This document shows, piece by piece, positions 7,425 to 7,843 of a stretch of DNA of 7,843 nucleotides (position 1 is the stretch's first letter; each line of letters opens with the position of its first letter). The translations under genes were made by a program, and so were the position numbers. The DNA is taken from assembly GCA_903928835.1 (NCBI GenBank), contig CAIYSK010000218.1:1-7843 (forward strand), read 5' to 3'. Source of the stretch: an uncultured cyanobacterium. Its GTDB lineage: Bacteria; Cyanobacteriota; Cyanobacteriia; PCC-6307; Cyanobiaceae. The notes beneath the pieces are model-generated. The model searched no databases, was not told the DNA's origin, and saw only the letters and a list, made by a program, of their open reading frames with translations.

Positions 7425-7843
7425 GTGATCCCCTCCGAGCTTCCCCCGGATTCCCCTTTCCAGGGGGCGCCCTTGCCGGTGCCCTACGAAAACCCCTGGG
7501 GTTTGCTGGCGGGGGATTTTCGGGCGGTGGCTGCCAGCCTCAGGCTTCAGGCCCGCGAATTGTGGCGTCGCAACCGCCAGGGTGATCTCAGGCGGCCCAC
7601 TTTTTGGCCCAAGGATTTGGCGCCCCTGTTTTGGCCCCTGGCCCTGGCCCTGGCGGTTGGGCTGCTCAGCCTTTTGGTGGGGGTGGGGGCAAAGCTGATC
7701 GCCCCTGGACCTGATGGCGTTGGTCCACCCGCGGGCGTTGCCCCTGCTGCCGAGGTGAGCGAGGCATCGCTTGAGAGCGCAACGCTTGCGAGCGGAACCC
7801 TGGATCCCGAGCCATTGGAGCTCGAGCCAATGGAGGTTGCAGC
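7425..7843 (+). CDS. Unrecognised single-span membrane protein, N-terminal part (cut by window edge)
   Basis: The frame is open from GTG 7425 to the window end (139 codons plus 2 nt). I do not recognise the family with confidence, though the NPWGLLAGDFRAV (23-35) and WRRNRQGDL (47-55) segments look like a conserved cyanobacterial hypothetical protein. Layout: a proline-rich cytosolic start, an amphipathic basic region (about 36-62), one hydrophobic span (about 66-88), then an Ala/Pro/Glu-rich low-complexity tail (94 onward). This suggests an anchored protein with a linker to a domain beyond the window. Start is uncertain. GTG 7425 has AGGGG only one base away, too close. TTG 7473 has AGGGGG five bases upstream, and GTG 7479 is also possible; all keep the conserved part. 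It follows glgA closely and is probably in the same transcript. Confidence 0.75.
   Translation, partial: MIPSELPPDSPFQGAPLPVPYENPWGLLAGDFRAVAASLRLQARELWRRNRQGDLRRPTFWPKDLAPLFWPLALALAVGLLSLLVGVGAKLIAPGPDGVGPPAGVAPAAEVSEASLESATLASGTLDPEPLELEPMEVA
7636..7653 (+). repeat. Three tandem copies of CCCTGG
   Basis: Three perfect, contiguous copies of the hexamer CCCTGG lie inside the membrane-span codons of the last gene and encode the Leu-Ala repeat of the helix. A change in copy number would add or remove two residues without a frameshift. It may simply reflect Leu/Ala codon choice in a GC-rich genome. Confidence 0.6.

Overview
The window looks like ordinary chromosome from a GC-rich picocyanobacterium of the Synechococcus/Cyanobium group. 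Three things point there: the cyanobacterial/plastid families DUF4336 and DUF760; menD and menB, which in cyanobacteria serve phylloquinone synthesis; and a glycogen synthase of the cyanobacterial [10 protein letters not shown] type. The DNA is strongly GC-rich by eye (about two thirds), and most genes lack a clear Shine-Dalgarno site, as is common in this group. The assignment rests on protein families and on gene order recalled from memory, not on a search.

Layout: (1) 1-377, minus strand: the N-terminal 125 codons of an NRAMP-family metal transporter (MntH type), cut by the window edge. (2) 443-1621, plus: a DUF4336 protein, divergent from the transporter. (3) 1631-1990 and 2022-2627, minus: a DUF760 protein lying downstream of signal peptidase I (lepB), probably co-transcribed; the DUF760 and DUF4336 genes converge with a 9-nt gap. 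(4) about 2690-7843, plus: a tight run of menD, menB, an L,D-transpeptidase (YkuD) gene, glgA and the start of an unrecognised single-span membrane protein. In this run menD/menB and menB/transpeptidase overlap by 4 nt (ATGA and TTGA), glgA follows after 57 nt with its own AGGGG site, and the last gene follows after 9 nt.

Function: MenD and MenB catalyse two steps of the chorismate-to-dihydroxynaphthoate branch, which leads to phylloquinone, the photosystem I electron carrier. MenB has the glycine that marks the bicarbonate-dependent (type I) class. The transpeptidase acts on peptidoglycan in the periplasm, and GlgA makes glycogen from ADP-glucose. The shared cluster therefore joins quinone, cell-wall and carbon-storage genes with no obvious biochemical link. 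LepB removes signal peptides from exported proteins, which could include the transpeptidase.

No mobile element, CRISPR array, RNA gene, integration scar or clear promoter/terminator was found, and every intergenic gap is under 70 nt. I found no convincing undescribed system. The points most worth checking are the doubled HGC motif in the transpeptidase, the excess of GGATCC palindromes, the DUF4336 protein as a possible degenerate metallo-hydrolase-like fold, and the many non-ATG starts.
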